Origin: Streptomyces griseofuscus
Lineage (GTDB): Bacteria; Actinomycetota; Actinomycetes; Streptomycetales; Streptomycetaceae
Assembly: GCF_014673495.1 (NCBI RefSeq)
Contig: NZ_CP051006.1
Span: forward strand, 2,542,001-2,606,000
DNA length: 64,000 nucleotides
Reading direction: 5' to 3'
Position numbers and translations under genes: made by a program. The notes under the pieces are model-generated. The model was given only the letters and a program-made list of their open reading frames with translations. It did not search any database and was not told the DNA's origin. Below are positions 63,227-64,000 of this stretch, piece by piece (position 1 is the stretch's first letter; each line of letters starts with the position of its first letter).

Positions 63227-64000
63227 ACACCACGAACCACTCCACGAACGCCCCGGGCCGCTCGACGGACACCGCGGATCGCCCGACGAACGTCATGGAC
63301 CGCCCGACGACCGCCACTGGCCGCTCGACGAACGTCATGGACCTGTTCCGCCTGGACGACGCGCGCGCGTTGGTCACCGGCGCCTCCCGGGGCATCGGCA
63401 AGGCGGTCGCGGAGGCACTCGCCGACGCCGGATGCGATCTGGCACTGACCGCGCGGACCCTGCCCGCCCTGGAGGACACCGTGCGCGCCGTACAGGAACG
63501 TGGCCGCAAGGCCGTCGTCCTGGACGGTGACCTCGCCCGGCCGGGTGTCGCCGAGGCGCTGGTCGACCGGGCGAGCGCGGCGCTGGGCGGCCTGGACATC
63601 GTCGTCCACAACGCGGGCACCCTGCCGACCGCCGCGGACGGCAGCCCCCTGATGGCCCCGCTCCAGCACGCCCGCCAGGAGGACTGGGAGGCGGTCGTCG
63701 CCGTCAATCTCAACGCCACGGCCGCGCTGTGCCGGGCCGCGCACCCGCACCTGGCCCAGTCCTCGCGCGCCAGTCTGATCCTGATGTCCTCGGCCGCCGG
63801 GATCGTCGGCGCCCCGATGATGGAGGCGTACGCCGCGACCAAGGCGGCCCAGATATCGCTCACGCGGAGTCTCGCGGTCGGCTGGGCACGGCAGGGTATC
63901 CGCGTCAACGCGCTGTGCCCTGGCTGGACGCGCACCGACATGACCGCCTTCGCCAGCGCGCCCGGCCCGGTCTCCGACTGGCTCACCAGCCATGTGCCGA
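63223..64000 (+). CDS. SDR family oxidoreductase (partial, cut by the window end)
   Basis: At least 259 residues. AAGGAG precedes the ATG, which overlaps the KSIII stop (ATGA). Residues 1-38 are repeats of (D/G)R(P/S)T-type; the family start would be MDLFRLDDARALVTG, so an internal ATG at 63337 is an alternative. The NAD(P) site is VTGASRGIGKAV, the structural NAG is in VHNAGTL, Ser in LMSSAAGIVG and YxxxK in YAATKAAQ. Probably reduces the ketosynthase product. The C terminus is beyond the window. Confidence 0.87.
   Translation, partial: MNTTNHSTNAPGRSTDTADRPTNVMDRPTTATGRSTNVMDLFRLDDARALVTGASRGIGKAVAEALADAGCDLALTARTLPALEDTVRAVQERGRKAVVLDGDLARPGVAEALVDRASAALGGLDIVVHNAGTLPTAADGSPLMAPLQHARQEDWEAVVAVNLNATAALCRAAHPHLAQSSRASLILMSSAAGIVGAPMMEAYAATKAAQISLTRSLAVGWARQGIRVNALCPGWTRTDMTAFASAPGPVSDWLTSHVP

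Overview
This 64-kb window looks like chromosomal DNA of a Streptomyces or a very close relative. It has very high GC, GTG and TTG starts with purine-rich ribosome binding sites, translationally coupled genes (ATGA/GTGA overlaps), and a run of conserved actinobacterial genes: nrdJ-nrdR, lexA, a DinG-type helicase, hflX, an RSH (RelA/SpoT) gene, dapF, miaA, miaB, gluABCD with its two-component system, and recA-recX. Only the last gene is cut by a window edge. No rRNA, tRNA, CRISPR array or intact transposase was seen.

Layout. 0.2-5.4 kb: a TetR regulator with a near-perfect operator, a broken second TetR gene, an ADP-ribosylglycohydrolase, a histidine phosphatase, a DUF4937-type protein, a TerD protein and a kinase-fold protein. 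5.6-12.7 kb: DNA-precursor and SOS block (nrdJ and nrdR behind paired NrdR boxes, lexA behind an SOS box, dinG). 12.8-17.5 kb: a minimal NRPS-independent siderophore set (GNAT acyltransferase, IucA/IucC synthetase, diaminobutyrate-type aminotransferase). 17.8-32.6 kb: a secreted protease, hflX, M1 peptidase, RSH, dapF, miaA, small conserved genes (one frameshifted), a 149-bp MITE-like element, an extradiol-dioxygenase-like gene and miaB, with two GC-rich tandem repeats between genes.

32.6-38.7 kb: a compact nonribosomal peptide locus. One Cy-A-(MT)-PCP protein carries a readable cysteine code and is followed by a free carrier protein, a type II thioesterase and a LysE exporter in overlapping reading frames. 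It should make a methylated thiazoline from a carrier-bound acyl group, but nothing next to it loads the free carrier protein. 38.8-43.2 kb: MarR, TetR, enoyl-CoA hydratase, hotdog thioesterase, MazG-like and TAXI binding-protein genes. 43.2-49.0 kb: the GluR-GluK system divergent from the glutamate ABC transporter gluABCD. 49.1-52.2 kb: an FAD monooxygenase, then a cysteine-rich leader peptide ahead of cysteine dioxygenase and a rhodanese. 52.4-56.2 kb: recX-recA, an AI-2E family transporter and DUF3046.

56.3-64.0 kb: a possible second biosynthetic locus that runs off the window. It has an IspH-like protein that keeps the three iron-sulfur cysteines but lacks the usual substrate-site motifs, a TPR-type regulator, and a coupled operon of free-standing acyltransferase, an acyl-CoA-oxidase-like protein lacking the catalytic Glu, a ketosynthase III and an SDR reductase. 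The NRPS locus and this operon are the best candidates for undescribed chemistry; the cysteine leader peptide is the clearest regulatory find.
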